Positions 23,343 through 34,915 of a stretch of 64,000 bases of DNA are shown here, one piece after another. The number at the start of each line of letters is the position of its first letter. The first letter of the stretch is position 1. The DNA is from Spirometra erinaceieuropaei (Eukaryota; Platyhelminthes; Cestoda; Diphyllobothriidea; Diphyllobothriidae), in contig CACRXP010000425.1 in the NCBI GenBank assembly GCA_902702965.1, forward strand, positions 373,100-437,099, read 5' to 3'. The translations under genes were made by a program, and so were the position numbers. The notes beneath the pieces are model-generated. The model saw only the letters and a list, made by a program, of their open reading frames with translations, was not told where the DNA came from and searched no databases.

Positions 23343-24000
23343 TGCCTTTCAATGCCTGTCCTGTCTCATCGCCCAGTCTAGTGTGACTGTTTCACTCTCT
23401 CCTTTATATTCATTTCGTCTGACGATGGGTTGGTGTCACCAACTCGAAAATTCACCAGTACAACTCGACTTTTTCCGAAGAACCTCTTCCTTTTTCATTA
23501 TATCGTCTCGAAATGCATACTACCTCTGCTCCACATACACATATGTATTTGAGAGTCCCGTGAAAGAAGTATTATTTGCCAAGTTGCTCGTCTTCGATTC
23601 AAATGCGCTAAAATTCAGGACCGAGTCTAACTTAACCCAAATCATACCTATAATAATGTTCACTAACAGTTCGTGTCTGCCCCTAAAAATTCATGTCTTG
23701 AATGCTTAACTTCATGTCCTGTACTTAATAATTTCTGAGGTTATTATTTTGATTATTCTCTGGAGTTCACATATCCGAACCCATATAGAGTACGCTGGGG
23801 AACCCACTGGGGAGCCGAACCCTTCACAGCTGCCTCATACAACAGCAGAAACACCGGCAAAACACGTGTCTGGACTTTAAGTTAGTACCTATTTAGGGAG
23901 TACGGCATACCCATCTGTCATATATCTATATACATATATGTATGTATATGCATATGTTGGGATTGTGTTCACCGGCTAGATTACAGGAACCACTCGTCGC
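23343..24000. other. Mostly unrecognised; short repeat fragment
   Basis: 23790-23880 (CCCACTGGGGAGCCGAACCC ... ACACGTGTCTGG) resembles 49756-49860, so it is a dispersed repeat fragment. The 132-codon plus frame at 23311-23709 starts inside FB4 and is not credible as a gene. 23925-23960 is a TATA-rich simple tract. Confidence 0.4.
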
Positions 24001-24425
24001 GTTGGATTTTGGTACTCAGTGTAAAGTCTCTGCAGGTAATCGCACAGCGGCTGGTAGTATGCGCCGACAAAAGCAAGGCTAACGATGGCCAACAAACCAG
24101 AACCAGCCATCCCGGTCACCCTTGTCTCTGTCGGTATTCTCCCCCTACATACGCATGCATAAAGTGGGAGGTACGCTCACCGACCAGTTTATGGGACCTG
24201 CTCTTACCACTGCGTCGTGGGATGAACCTAGAACCCTCGCAGGGGATTGCATAGTGGCAGGTAATTATTCAGAATGAGGAGTACCGGCATCAGCCTGTCA
24301 TACCCAACTCCAGGTTTTGACAACCTGGGATTCGAATACGGATTTCATGGTCAGTAGGCGTTAGGCCCAACGCCCTACCATTGAGTCACAGGCCTGCTGC
24401 CCTGTCGATTACGATAGACAGAGTA
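24000..24425 (-). repeat. SINE pieces
   Basis: The head at 24310-24415 on the minus strand has TGACTCAATGGTAGGGCG (box A-like) and a box B-like GGATTCG block read in complement at 24329. Common body pieces are at 24055-24140 and 24170-24260, with the GCTCACCGA and ACCCTCGCAGG blocks also seen at 5.2 and 5.5 kb. Confidence 0.6.
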
Positions 24426-26010
24426 GTTCACTGGTCAAGTCACGCAACAAATTTATTAATGCTAAATGAATACTTTAATGAAGAACCCGATCGTAAGACA
24501 TTATCTGCAGGAAAAGTGTCGATGTGTTGAACTAAAAAGTCTGCGTGTTCAGAGGCCTTAGCGTCTGCCCGGATCGCTTGAGGCGTTTTTCGAAACCCTT
24601 CGCTGCAGTCATTTCGATGGGCGACGGGCCCGGGGTCGAGTTAGTGGCAGATTCGTCCGCATCTCATTAACCCTGTTCAGTAGCGTTGCTTTACCGTGTG
24701 TTCGATGAGCTCGTAGGACATCAGTGAATACCGCGGTGATCGCAAAATGGCCTCAGGGGACAGAGGTGTTGGACAGGTCAACCCTCTCGCAGGCTCTTTC
24801 GTTGCTACGCTGGAGATGAATAGACCACCGGGGACAGGTATTCTCCCCTCCCTCTTAATGACGTGGGGAAGCGGGGAAAAGCAGGAGATGAGAGTGAGGA
24901 AGATGTTGAGAACTGGATAAAATTGACACTACACTGTTCCTCTCCCCCGCACCACCGGAGAGGATCTCGCCCTGAGAGCTGTGTGCATTCGGAAGGCAGT
25001 GGATAGCGAACGGGTTTCTCACTAGTGATGATTTTAAGCCTTTTAGACCCTCCTCTTCATCTTTGCTTGGAAGACTAGACAAAACGAGTCATGGTTGCGG
25101 GCAGCCTTTACAATGGTTCATATGCCCAGGTAAACACCTTATATTGGGCCTAACCGCAGTGAAGGTAGACTCAGGACTGGATGAAGCCAGCCAATGAGAT
25201 TCCTCCTTAGGAAAAAAGAGTGCTTCCAGCATAAATATAATTTGTAATGGACTTAAATACTTCTGGCACGATGCAAATGCATACATTCTTATCCAAAGTC
25301 CAGCACTGTGTCCGTGAGAGCGCATGGCATATATGATAGTGGTGCTACTGATACTCGTACGTAGTGGAAACATTCAAAATAAATGTGTTAGCAAAAGGAA
25401 TTAAAATGTGTTTGTCAAGTTGACAAACGCGTTTTTCCGGTAATTCATCCTCAGGGGCGTAAGTTAGATAAAAACTAAAATATGAGAAGTTGACCTCGTC
25501 ATCCGAGTGGCGTGGGAGCGATGAGTGTTAATAACCCCCTGAGACACGTATTAACCCTGTCAACTTCTCCTGTAAGTGTATGGACCTGATGATGAAGTGC
25601 CCAAAACCCGTGTTTGCTAACCAGACTTTCCACGTGTAACATGAAAATATTCGCAGAACTTAGACAGTCCAAATGGACCTAAACTGGCCTGACTATTTCT
25701 AATTTACTCCTCCTCTTGAACTAATTGTGCCCAACTGCAGCTAAGTGTCTTAGAAATTAGGAGTTTGTTACTCATGCTATACGTGCTATTACTGTTAGAA
25801 AGCATACTGGGAGTGCTTATGCAAACTCTAGTAGCCAATCAAAGACGGCCACCCGAATTCACGCAGTTTCATACTGCTATGCGCATCACAGAGTTCCGAT
25901 TTTCAATTCGATTTTTGAGGCAGAACGACAAATCCAGGAAGGATGGAGGCGGCGTCTGCCTTGGCTACTAAGAGCATTGCCCGTTTGGTCAAAAAGTAGG
26001 AAAGAGTAAG
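24426..26010. other. No recognised gene
   Basis: No domain or family found. 25395-25460 (minus) and 25575-25620 (plus) carry weakly related blocks (CTGAGGATGAATTACCGG and CTGATGATGAAGTGCCC) with CGTGTTTG-like sequence after them. These may be remnants of one inverted repeat. Confidence 0.35.
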
Positions 26011-26011
26011 A

Positions 26012-26329
26012 TGTGGTTTGATAGCCCCACCTGATGAACTCAATACTGTTGGAGTTGGAGTTAAGGGTTAGGGTTAAGGATTAGGGGTGGAGGTTATGGT
26101 TAGGGTTAGGGATTAGGGTTTAGGATTAGGGGTTAGGGGCTAGCGCAACTATTTCTCAACCACTCAAAGTACAACCGTGCATTCCCAATAACTTTTCTTT
26201 TGCATACAACTACTTGACCCCGTCGCATGTGCGTTCCGCGTCCCCACCTATAAAAACCTCCTATTACCACCGGTCCCGTATTAGAGGTGGCTGGTGTTTG
26301 TTTACTTCAGGTGGGGCTACATAGCCCCA
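26012..26329. mobile_element. TIR element carrying a telomere-like tract, copy 1
   Basis: The left end TGTGGTTTGATAGCCCCACC and the right end, whose complement reads GGCTATGTAGCCCCACCTGA, form an inverted pair. They enclose a TTAGGG-like tract at 26046-26143. The left inner sequence CACCTGATGAAC...ACTGTTGG and the right inner sequence GTTTGTTTACTTCAGGTG also occur in the element at 62905-63356. About 318 bp, no coding capacity. Confidence 0.65.
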
Positions 26330-27118
26330 TCCGACCTAGAAAAGTCCCGACTGTGATTCTTCCACACCCAGTCTCTGTTGAAGAACGGAGATAGAAGAAT
26401 TCGTTTTTGTCATTGTTTCGAAGAAGCCCAATTATTTGATACTGTAGAGCATGTGTCATCCTGTTCGAGGCGATGGTAAGTCAAAGGGTTCCACGCCCAA
26501 AAGGGGTTGAATAAGGCCCGCCTAGCCGGCAGTCTCTGTCTCCACCGTTTGGCCTCAGTCAGTGATTACGTGGTCACTTTGGAGTTTGGAATAGGGCAGC
26601 TTGTTCCCAACTAATTGCGTCTTATGTTGGAGCTCGTCTGCAATGGGGCGATTCAAAACCGACCCCCATTCGTTTTCACATGACTCTTAAATGTGGGGAA
26701 AGATGGGTGTTCGTCCACGTAAGTCATTCTTCTTTGTCTATAGAGTTCACGATGGTAAGTTTAGGTAACATTTGCCCAAGAGGGGACTTTATCTCCAGAA
26801 CATGTTCCAATAATCGGCGACTCCTTCTCCTTACTAACCTCTAATCCTTTTTCCTGACTTTTCTTAGGCGCCTGTGTCGCCTTCTTTGTATACAAGTCAA
26901 CTTGGCCTGTGTGGGACAACCCCATCCGGTCACCAACTAAATGACCAACACAGCTTAAGGACGACAATGGTACATTCGTCCGTTAGGGGTTCCAAGGTCC
27001 CAACTGAAAGAGGGCCGGGGGGGGGGTAGACATGATAAGCCAAGGACATGTGTGAAAACGGAGGTCTTTGAGTAGAAAGGTCGTCGCCGACTAGCTGACA
27101 CTCGCATTCTTCAGACAC
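26330..27118. other. Nothing recognised
   Basis: Mixed-composition DNA with weak internal similarity (AAGTCAAAGGGTTCCACGCC at 26478 and later lines). No family or domain could be assigned. Confidence 0.3.
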
Positions 27119-27720
27119 GTGTCATCACGGCCACAATTTCGGTGTCCAACAGAGAGGCTGCGAGGTGGATGGGGTGGCGGCGGGGGGGGGGATTCAGCGA
27201 GGGGTGGCCACCTCAACCACAATAGGGCAGGCTGGCCACTTCACCTGTGTGGACTAACAGGCCGCTGGGCACCCCCTCCTAACCACCACCGCCGCCGCCG
27301 CCGCCGCCACCACCACCACCACCACCACCACCATCTAACGCGTCGGTAACGGACAATGTGGCAGGACATGCTGATTACCTGGCAGCACGCGTGCCTTCGG
27401 TCGGCCGGCTGGACTTCCTAAATAGTCACCGCGCATTGACGGCCCCTGGCGCGGTGGGGGGCAACGCGGGTCAAAGAGAAGAGGACAACAGAGGCACATG
27501 CCTAACAATAGGGCAATCAGGATTGAATGCTAATTAACCACAGCAGGGAGGCGGCGGCAGCGACACGCGCCCAAGTGTTCACAACCACCCCCGAGTGTGT
27601 AAGAATTCATCAGTAGTCCGTGTGCTGTCATATGATACCAAGAGACCGGGGGGAGGGGGATGGGGAGGTGGCGCAAGGAAAGGTGGGCAGGCAGTTCACA
27701 GGCTCACTTTTGGCGCCGCA
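27119..27720. promoter_or_regulatory. GC-rich island 3, candidate cis-regulatory module
   Basis: Contains E2-box CACCTG (27242-27247) and TACCTG (27376-27381), the core type recognised by ZEB/zfh-1 factors, plus a homeodomain-type TAATTAA (27531-27537) and a Sox-like AACAATA (27504-27510). A (CCG)n(CCA)n run is at 27292-27333. The clustering in an otherwise repeat-filled region suggests regulatory DNA, but such sites arise by chance and no conservation can be tested here. Confidence 0.3.
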
Positions 27721-27892
27721 TTGCCTAGTCCGAGGACAACCCGATAGGCTCGTCGTGCGCGAGTTTACTTGAGGTTGCATCGTGGACATGCGGCAAAGTT
27801 CTCGGTACCTCGTTGTAGTCCTCCAACAGGAGGTAAATGAAAGCCGGAGCCCATTGACCAGAACAGGAGAAAGAGAGAGAGAGGTATATGTA

Positions 27893-28882
27893 CAGTAGAT
27901 GTGCTAACTCATGAAATGTCAACCAAAATTTATAAATGCGTTCTCGTTTCGAAAAGATAAATTAAGTAGTGTTGTAAAACTAATCACGATGCAGCATAAA
28001 TCTATAATGATTCAGTTACCTCAGGGTGTCGGCTTTCGAAAGAACTTATTTTCAGCTGCATGCAAGATCTGTACTCTGCAAAAAATGACTGCCTAATTAG
28101 CATGCAATTTTCTCATTGATTTTCGATGTCCTTGAAAATTCAATTATATTTCATGGAAAACATGCATAAAATATTCATTCGTTTACTTATTCAGTAGACA
28201 ATCACGTCTTCTTCCAATTTAATACTCAAAAGAAGAGTATAATTCGGTTTAAAAAAGTTTCTAATTGTGAGATTTTTTATTACCGTTAAATGGCCGTCCA
28301 TGAAACCTCACGTAACTGCACTTACGAATGTGGCTTGTAAAGTTAACAATATTGCTCAAATCCACTGCTTAATTTTATGAACCTCATATGGTCTCCTCTT
28401 AACACCCTAGAGAAATGCATGGTTTTCCGTACACGGAAACTATACAGCTTGTAGTTTTGAAACCCTGAATGGAAGTGTAACAGCAGGTCGGGTTCAAAAT
28501 TAATCGGGAACTAGAAAAGTTTTTTAAAACCGAATTATACTCTTCTTTTGAGTTTGCAATTGGAAGAAGACGTGATTTTCTACCGAATGAGTAAAAGAAT
28601 GAATATTTTTTTGCATGTTTTCCATGAAATAGAATTGAATTTTCAAGGGCATCCAAAATCAATGAGAAAAGTGTATGCTACATATGTAGTCATTTTTACA
28701 GTCTGGCGTTTGTATGCTGCCGAAAAGAATTTCGTTCGAAAGTCTGCATCCCGAGGTAACTGAATTGCTATAGAATTATGGTGTACGATGATTAATTTCA
28801 CAATCCTACTTAAGTAATCTTTTCGAAACGAAAACGCATTTCGAAATTTTGGTTGACATTTCATGAGGTAACACACCTAATG
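27893..28882. mobile_element. Foldback element FB5 (subfamily A)
   Basis: Starts CAGTAGATGTGCTAACTCAT after a TA. The right end ATGAGGTAACACACCTAATG has diverged. The left arm is nearly identical to FB1 and FB4, while the right arm's last ~200 bp (28680-28882) carries a different variant (GTATGCTGCCGAAAAGAATT). That mismatch between arms suggests recombination or uneven decay. Confidence 0.8.
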
Positions 28883-28973
28883 TGCATGTTTAAGTCTTTT
28901 CAAGAGCACATTTTGCTGGACGCGCGAACAGGAACCCCTTAGTTGAGGTTGCGGGGTCATGCGATAATTTCTA

Positions 28974-29066
28974 GGATGATTACGGTTAGTGTGGTCTGCG
29001 TTAAGGCTGAGGTTTGTGCTAGGTTTATGTTCAGGTTTCGGGTTAGGGTTAGTGTTAGGGCTAGGT
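28974..29066. repeat. Telomere-like (TTAGGG)n-like tract
   Basis: Degenerate GGTTAG-type units, clearest at 29038-29066 (GGGTTAGGGTTAGTGTTAGG). Confidence 0.6.
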
Positions 29067-30050
29067 TATGAGAATATTCTCCCTCCTGGCATTTTTTGCT
29101 GGGGAGGTGTGGGAGGGAAGTGGGCTCCTTTTCCCGCGTCTTACTGAAAGTAGCAACGTGCGACACTTTCTTTCATGGAACTTGGAAGAAAACATTGAGT
29201 GAGGTTTTTAAGTTGAGTCGGGATTTGCAACATGGTTAAAGAAATTCCTAAGCTGCGGTAGGTTTTCAGGCTGAGGGAAGAACTAGCACACCGAAATTTT
29301 GGTTTTCGATGAAAGCGGATCAAAAACACCGGGTTACAAAGCAAGTAAGGAAAAAAACAACACAAACTGACAGATCAGGCAGGGGAAAATGAGGCACCAG
29401 ACATCTTCAGCAAATTTGCATCCCATGGCAGAAAGTCTCCATCGGAAATATTAAAAACGAGGTGGCGGAAAAATGGCCTGCTGGAAGTCTGTGTAAAGAG
29501 CGAGACTCGGGAATTGCCTCGAGATGTTTCAAATTCGTCCTGAAAATCATCATCAGGGAGGGGTACAGACAGAGCTAATTGACGTCTGAGAGATGGAGTA
29601 TCTACAAGCTGCCGCCTCTACGCAAATACGCGTCTACCGAGATTAGCCTCTCCGACATCCGTCACACATAACCAAAGCTGACGAAATAACCACACGCGAG
29701 TGCCAAACTGGTGTGAATTCCTCACTGTTGCTAATGGCTGACAAAATAACCATTTAGCAACTTGACCCACGAGTATTGTTACCAAACCCCGCACGCATAA
29801 CAGACCCCGCCTGCGTTCTCCCTACATGAGAAGACACTCTGCTCCAGCAAAGTCTCGGCGACGAATAAGGGGAGCGAGTCCGGGTATCTACGCTGTAAGT
29901 TCATTTTCATTACGTTTGCTCCTTCGACCCCATCCCTTGGCGACCAGTCTCTGTCGCCAGTCTGTGTACACCTGCAAATTCTAGCCGCGTCAGAAAGCCC
30001 GACTGATGGCTCCCCAGATATTTATTCTGTATGCGGACAACCGCGAAAAC
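29067..30050. other. No gene recognised; one decayed hammerhead-like block
   Basis: On the minus strand 29505-29565 reads CCTGATGATGATTTTCAGG, then GAATTTGAAACATC. CTGATGA and GAAAC are both kept, but stem II is weak and the cleavage triplet is AUC. No other feature seen. Confidence 0.35.
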
Positions 30051-30055
30051 TTGGA

Positions 30056-31080
30056 CTCGGGGCTGTTTCATGTGGGCATTCGCTGAGCTGATATATCAAA
30101 GAGACGACGTGCGCATGTTTGCTCTGCTCTGCAGCGCAAAACTAGGGAACTGGTTGACCGAAGACGGTTAGGAGTGACCACCTTGGTTCCCTTTGTCAAT
30201 CTCAGAAATACTCTGAGATTTTTAATGCCGCTTTGGGCGATTGATGATCATCAGAACTAGTCTTTGTGGTCTTGCCTGATTTTGTCAACGCTTATTATTT
30301 ATTACTAATTAAAAATTGACGAGGAGCATACCACATTCAGTTAGTGTTTGAAAAAGTGCCCATTTTTGATAACTGACGTTCCAGAGTACGATCTATTTTG
30401 ATTTTCACCCCAAAGGAATTCTCAAGACAGGTGAAAAGTAAGATTTCAGTGGGCGTGAAATTCGATAACTGTAGTTCATTAGGTCCGCTCTCTAAGCAAT
30501 ACACAATTAACTGAAGTTCAAAGTGTACTCGCAGAATATTGTCGTATGTAGAAAGACTCTGATGAATGGGCTCGGGGCCGTTTTATGTAGGCATTCGCTG
30601 ATCTAATATATCAGAGAGACGACGAGCGCATGTTTGCTCTGCTCTGCAGCACAGAACTACGGAACTGGCTGACCGAAGACGGTTAGGAGTGACCACCTTG
30701 GTTCCCTTTGCCAACCTCAGAAATACTCTGAGATTTTTAATGCCGCTTTGGGCGATTGATGATCATCAGAACTAGTCCTTGTGGTCTTGCCTGCTTTTTT
30801 CAACGCTTATTATTGATTATTAAAGACAAATCGACGAGGAGCATACCACATTCAGTTAGTGTTTGAAAAAGTACCCATTTTTGACAGCTGACGTTCCAGA
30901 GTACGAGGTATTTCGATTTTCACCCCAAATGAATCCTCAAGACTGGTGAAAAGTAAGATTCCAGTGGAAGTGAAATTCGATAACTGTAGTTCATTGCGCC
31001 CGCTCTCGAAGTAATATGCAATTAATTGAAGTTCAGAGTGTACTCGCAGAATATTCTCGTATGTGGAAAAATTCTGACGA
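30056..31080. repeat. Tandem dimer of a ~515-bp unit
   Basis: CTCGGGG at 30056 and 30571, and TCGTATGT at 30542 and 31057, give a period of 515. The two units are alignable throughout with scattered substitutions (roughly nine in ten positions agree by eye). Both contain the conserved stretch AGACGGTTAGGAGTGACCAC and the palindromic GATGATCATC. No open frame spans a unit. Confidence 0.8.
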
Positions 31081-31184
31081 GTGAGCAGTGCAATGCCTTC
31101 TAAGCAAAACAACTGACAGTATGCAAAAGCCCTAAAAATTGATGGAAGGAGTGCCGACCGCGGGGAGAGTTCTAGGAAGCAGTA

Positions 31185-31465
31185 ATGAAAAAGGCGACCC
31201 GACGGTATTGGCAAGTGCTTTACTCCCCTGACGTTTCGGATTTATGTCCGAACCCATCATCAGACAAAGCAACAGATAAGAGGCGGCGAAAGCATCGAAA
31301 GCAAGACAACTTCGTGGGGAAAGAGGGAAGGCCACCCCGAACCAAGGTGAACGAACAGAAGTCAGCAGCAAGAAGCGAGGTTAAATCTCCCGTTTAGGCC
31401 AATGTTTCACTACACAGTCGAATTTCGAGGCCCAGTGGCATCGAAATGTTCACTAGGCGATAATT
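31185..31465 (-). repeat. Repeat carrying the second hammerhead-like motif
   Basis: 31255-31450 aligns with 43985-44190: CATCATCAGACA(A/C)AGCAACAGATAAG, then AAATCTCCCGTTT. It is one dispersed family. The hammerhead-like block lies at its left edge (31220-31270). Confidence 0.55.
31220..31270 (-). ncRNA. Hammerhead-ribozyme-like motif, second copy
   Basis: Minus-strand order: CTGATGA (31263-31257), one T, GGGTTC...AAATCC (stem II, five pairs including a G-U), GAAAC (31237-31233), GTC. Relative to the 16.7-kb copy the stem II bases differ on both sides, partly keeping pairing. Stem I is poor (TTTGT against AGGGG), so activity is doubtful. Confidence 0.4.
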
Positions 31466-32084
31466 GCAGTCCACGAAACTATCTTCTCGCTTCCTCGCTA
31501 TACCTCACTGAGACATTGCTCAGACAAGGTGCTCTCCTGCTGTACAAGAGCACAGGTGTTGGAGGTTGGGATTGACATTAATGAGCCAAATTACTCATTT
31601 CTTATTGTTATATGGTGGCTATAAAGGCCTTGGATGCGTGTAACAGAGTTGTCCTCACAGCAAATACGATCGTCTACGGCAACCATTCAAGCTGTTGATC
31701 TTGCTAGGCGTGTGGTTACGTAGGGCTCGCATCCTGCAGATACTCCATCCCTCATGTTCAAGCTGCCCCCTTCCTCGATGGTGGCTTCAGGGATGAATCC
31801 GAAACGTCAGGCGGAATCCCTGTATGCTTCAGCAATGGAAGCTGATTTTTTTCCAATAGTCATTTATATACCAGCGTCTGATGGTTTAAATACGCAAATG
31901 TTTGGTCCACATTATCTTGACTGCATTATAAACCTTTCTTGTACTCGCCGATGATCACAACTGTTCCGAGTGCGCACTGGTGACGTGTTTGTAACTTCCG
32001 ATCAGTCGAGTTTACTGCCCCTAGGTTCTCGGATCGCAAAGTCAGTTTGACTGTCATCCACTCCCCGTGGGGTGCCCTTAAAAC
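31466..32084. other. Mostly unrecognised
   Basis: 31776-31830 plus (GAATCCGAAACGTCAGGCGG) is a decayed relative of the hammerhead-like repeat, with CTGATGA altered. The rest shows nothing. Confidence 0.4.
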
Positions 32085-32560
32085 GGGTCACGCGGTAGAT
32101 GCGCTGGACTAACACGGGTCACAGTGGATTCTGGCAAGCCTTATCGGGAAGGCGCACCCACAGCATGCGGGATGCGGTGGCATGCCCATGTGCTGCCTCA
32201 CGTCACGCCGACTGGGATTCCTGCCGTCCCCCATTGTTGTTGGTCAAAATCTGGTGAACTGTCTGCCATGGACCAGGGGATGTGGTGGTAAGCCTAGGTG
32301 TCGGTTTGCGTAGTCCCAACACCTACGCCTCTTCTGTCTCTGATCTTCATGACAGCGAGCCCGGGTGGGGGAGGGGGGGGAGAGAGTGCGGTAGATGCTG
32401 CGCAAGTCCACTACCCCCCTCAATTGATTCATACGCAAGTCACCGTCCAAGCTCCCACCCTGATGTGGGGCACACGCTGGACATCGTCGAGACTGACGTT
32501 CGACCTGTTACTTGCAGGAAGTGAGAGGACCAGGCTGACTTCGACGAGGGAATCAGGCGA
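32085..32560 (+). repeat. Dispersed family-B repeat, one of the fullest copies
   Basis: Order of blocks: GGTAGATGCGCTGGACTAAC, GGATTCTGGCAAGCCTTATC, a GC-rich middle, AAGCCTAGGTGTCGG, GAGAGTGCGGTAGATGCTG, then CACACGCTGGACATCGTCG. The first two blocks loosely resemble tRNA boxes A and B, so a tRNA-derived origin is possible but unproven. Confidence 0.65.
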
Positions 32561-34739
32561 TTAGAAAATTTGTCTAGTACGTTGATCACAATTTCTACAT
32601 TTCTGCAGGTTATGAACTTTAATGGTCGGATTATAGAAGTTTGAGTCATTAATAATGTCGTGGTGGGGGTGTAATAGAATTTCCGTTTTGTATTTCAACT
32701 CACGGTCTACGGTTTACGCAGTCGATCGTATGGCAAGCTTAATTCGGTCATTGGGAAGTGGTGTCGACAAAGAGAAGCAACACCGTAATGAGCATTTTAG
32801 CTGTTTTACCGTCAGCAGACGATGATGCTCCGACCTACTGTCATCACTTGAGTCTAGAACGCCATCGGACATTTCTAAATCACGCGTTCCCCCAAGCTCG
32901 TCTAGTGACAACACATAAAATAACAATAACAATTCCGGTACCCCTAGTCTTTGTCGGTGACGCGCTTTGAGTAGCAGGCTCGGGTCAACACAATTTCTAC
33001 TTTGTTTCCCTCGTTTTCTCTGAGTGTATATATGACTGACTTTTGAAATAGAAAAGACAACGATTTTTCTGAAATACCTAAAAGAACAAGAGTTAAATGG
33101 CTTGACTTCTTAGTACTCTCGAGGAAAATGCAACCTTCTGCGGTTATGTCAAAACTAAAAAACCAGCAATTCAGCATTTGAGTATTTCATTTGTCTTATT
33201 AAATTGTAATACGTAAGAATACTTTACTGGAAGCAGGATTCCATACTAGCATCTCAAATCATTTAAAAGCCGACAAATGAAATCAAACAAACATGTAAGA
33301 TTTACCGCTCTGAGGTAACTTTTGGGGTGTCTTTTGTTTTCTTCTGTGGCGACTGCCCGACTGTGTGTCCACCGGCGAGCAACAAGGCGTGTTTTCACCT
33401 ACGTCTAGGTGGATCGCCTCTTCCTGACCGCCCTCATGGCTCCATGGTTCGTCCATACCGCTGGCAGTTGCTGAGACCGAATCGTTTGTTTTTGTGTACT
33501 CACACGAAAGTGCGACTTCAGGAGGACCCACGTGCGTGGCTCTTCTTCGAAGAAAATTGATTGAACCGTCCATAACCCGTGTCACGCTCAGACCACAGTG
33601 GCAGTAGTAGTAGCAGCAATTACGAATACCTGTACGTCGCTTCCTCGCTGGTTGAGTGCACGCGGACAGGGCCTGCTTATTATCGATCAACCCGTGATAT
33701 ACTGACACGCAGATAGGCAATGTGCTGCTCTACCGAGAGATGTAAGTGCGAAGTTTGCGGTGCGAGTGCAAGGGGTCAGAGCACTGTGCATGTATGCATC
33801 TAAACGCAGAGAGCAACCTGCGAGGATGGTAGTGGTGCTGTCGGTCCTTGCTGCTGACGCTTTTTTAGCACGTGAATAATGCGTCTCGTGGAGTCTGCTG
33901 CGAAAAAAGCATGATCGTCTATGCGGGACGGTTCTCGTCCCCTGGTCTCCTCTCCCAGTCTATGTGAATGGCCCGAACTAGTTGCCATCTGAACGTGAGG
34001 GGGACTCTGTGACTGTCAATAGGAGAACAGATGTTCACTGTGTGAATGGACTTCTGGTAATGAGAGCCCCTAACTCTGGCCTTTGGGATCCCGTATGACC
34101 TATTTATAGATTACACTTAGATTGGCCGGGACGTCTAGTAGGAAGGAGAGGGAGAAAAAAGGCAAGAAGGAAGAAAATTGAGAAAGTAACTCGTGACCAT
34201 CAGACCCAAGTTGGGGGAGGGGGGAGATATCAGTTAGCAGGCGAACGCTTCTGCAATTCAGTCACACTGATGTCTTTCCCTAGTCAAATATCAACGTTTC
34301 CTCTCAAAAAGTAGACTACAGCAGTTTAGTGGGGTTAGCACACTTCTTGCAGCCTAGGAGCTCGGAGTATCCCTGGCTGAAAATGGTATTCACGCGAGCC
34401 TGACGTGCGAATTTCATAATAATGACTGATGCATTTGTCCCTTTAATGTGGCTAACCGTCTGGATTTGCCCAATGACCAAGTGAGTTCAAGACCAATCCA
34501 ACTCCTTGTCTCGCCTGGAGTTGAGATATGGCTGGTTGTTTATGCCGAACAACACAGAAACAGCCATTTAATTTTCACAAACTTTGTAGTACTACTCCTT
34601 CTCATAGCATTAGATTATCCTGACTCTACGGGAGCTAGATGACTTTAGAGAGCTTAAACAAGTTCAGATATGGCACGCGAATAGATAATCCCCGTGTGAT
34701 AAGTGACTGTGTACCCCATACCAGGAGGCACCGATTTCG
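32561..34739. other. No gene recognised
   Basis: A SINE tail fragment is at 32930-32960 (CCGGTACCCCTAGTCTTTGT). The 145-codon minus frame at 33283-33720 has ordinary composition and a GGTAAATC donor-like site at its end, but no domain, so I do not call it. Confidence 0.35.
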
Positions 34740-34870
34740 TGTCCTAGACCTAACCCTACACCTGGCGTTGACTCTAATCCTAACTCTAGCCTTAATCATA
34801 ACCATAAGGACAACTCCCCTGGAATTGGGAGTAAGGCCACCTGTAATCCGGGGAGGGGTCCATGTTTCAC
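34740..34870. repeat. Telomere-like CCCTAA tract with shared flank
   Basis: Degenerate CCTAAC units at 34745-34805 followed by GGAATTGGGAGTAAGGCC (34819-34836). A matching flank follows the tract at 62.5 kb. CACCTGTAATCCGGGGAGGG (34838-34857) matches 62945-62964. Confidence 0.6.
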
Positions 34871-34915
34871 CCAATTTCAGTGGACTTCTGGGCCTGTACT
34901 TAGAAAGTGAGCGTG

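Noticed and set aside
23790..23885. Possible hammerhead with longer stem III (ACACGTGTC block)
   Set aside because: No CTGATGA core upstream here or in the related copy at 49756-49860.
33283..33720. 145-codon minus-strand frame as a possible exon
   Set aside because: Only a weak donor-like site supports it. No acceptor, domain or conserved motif recognised.
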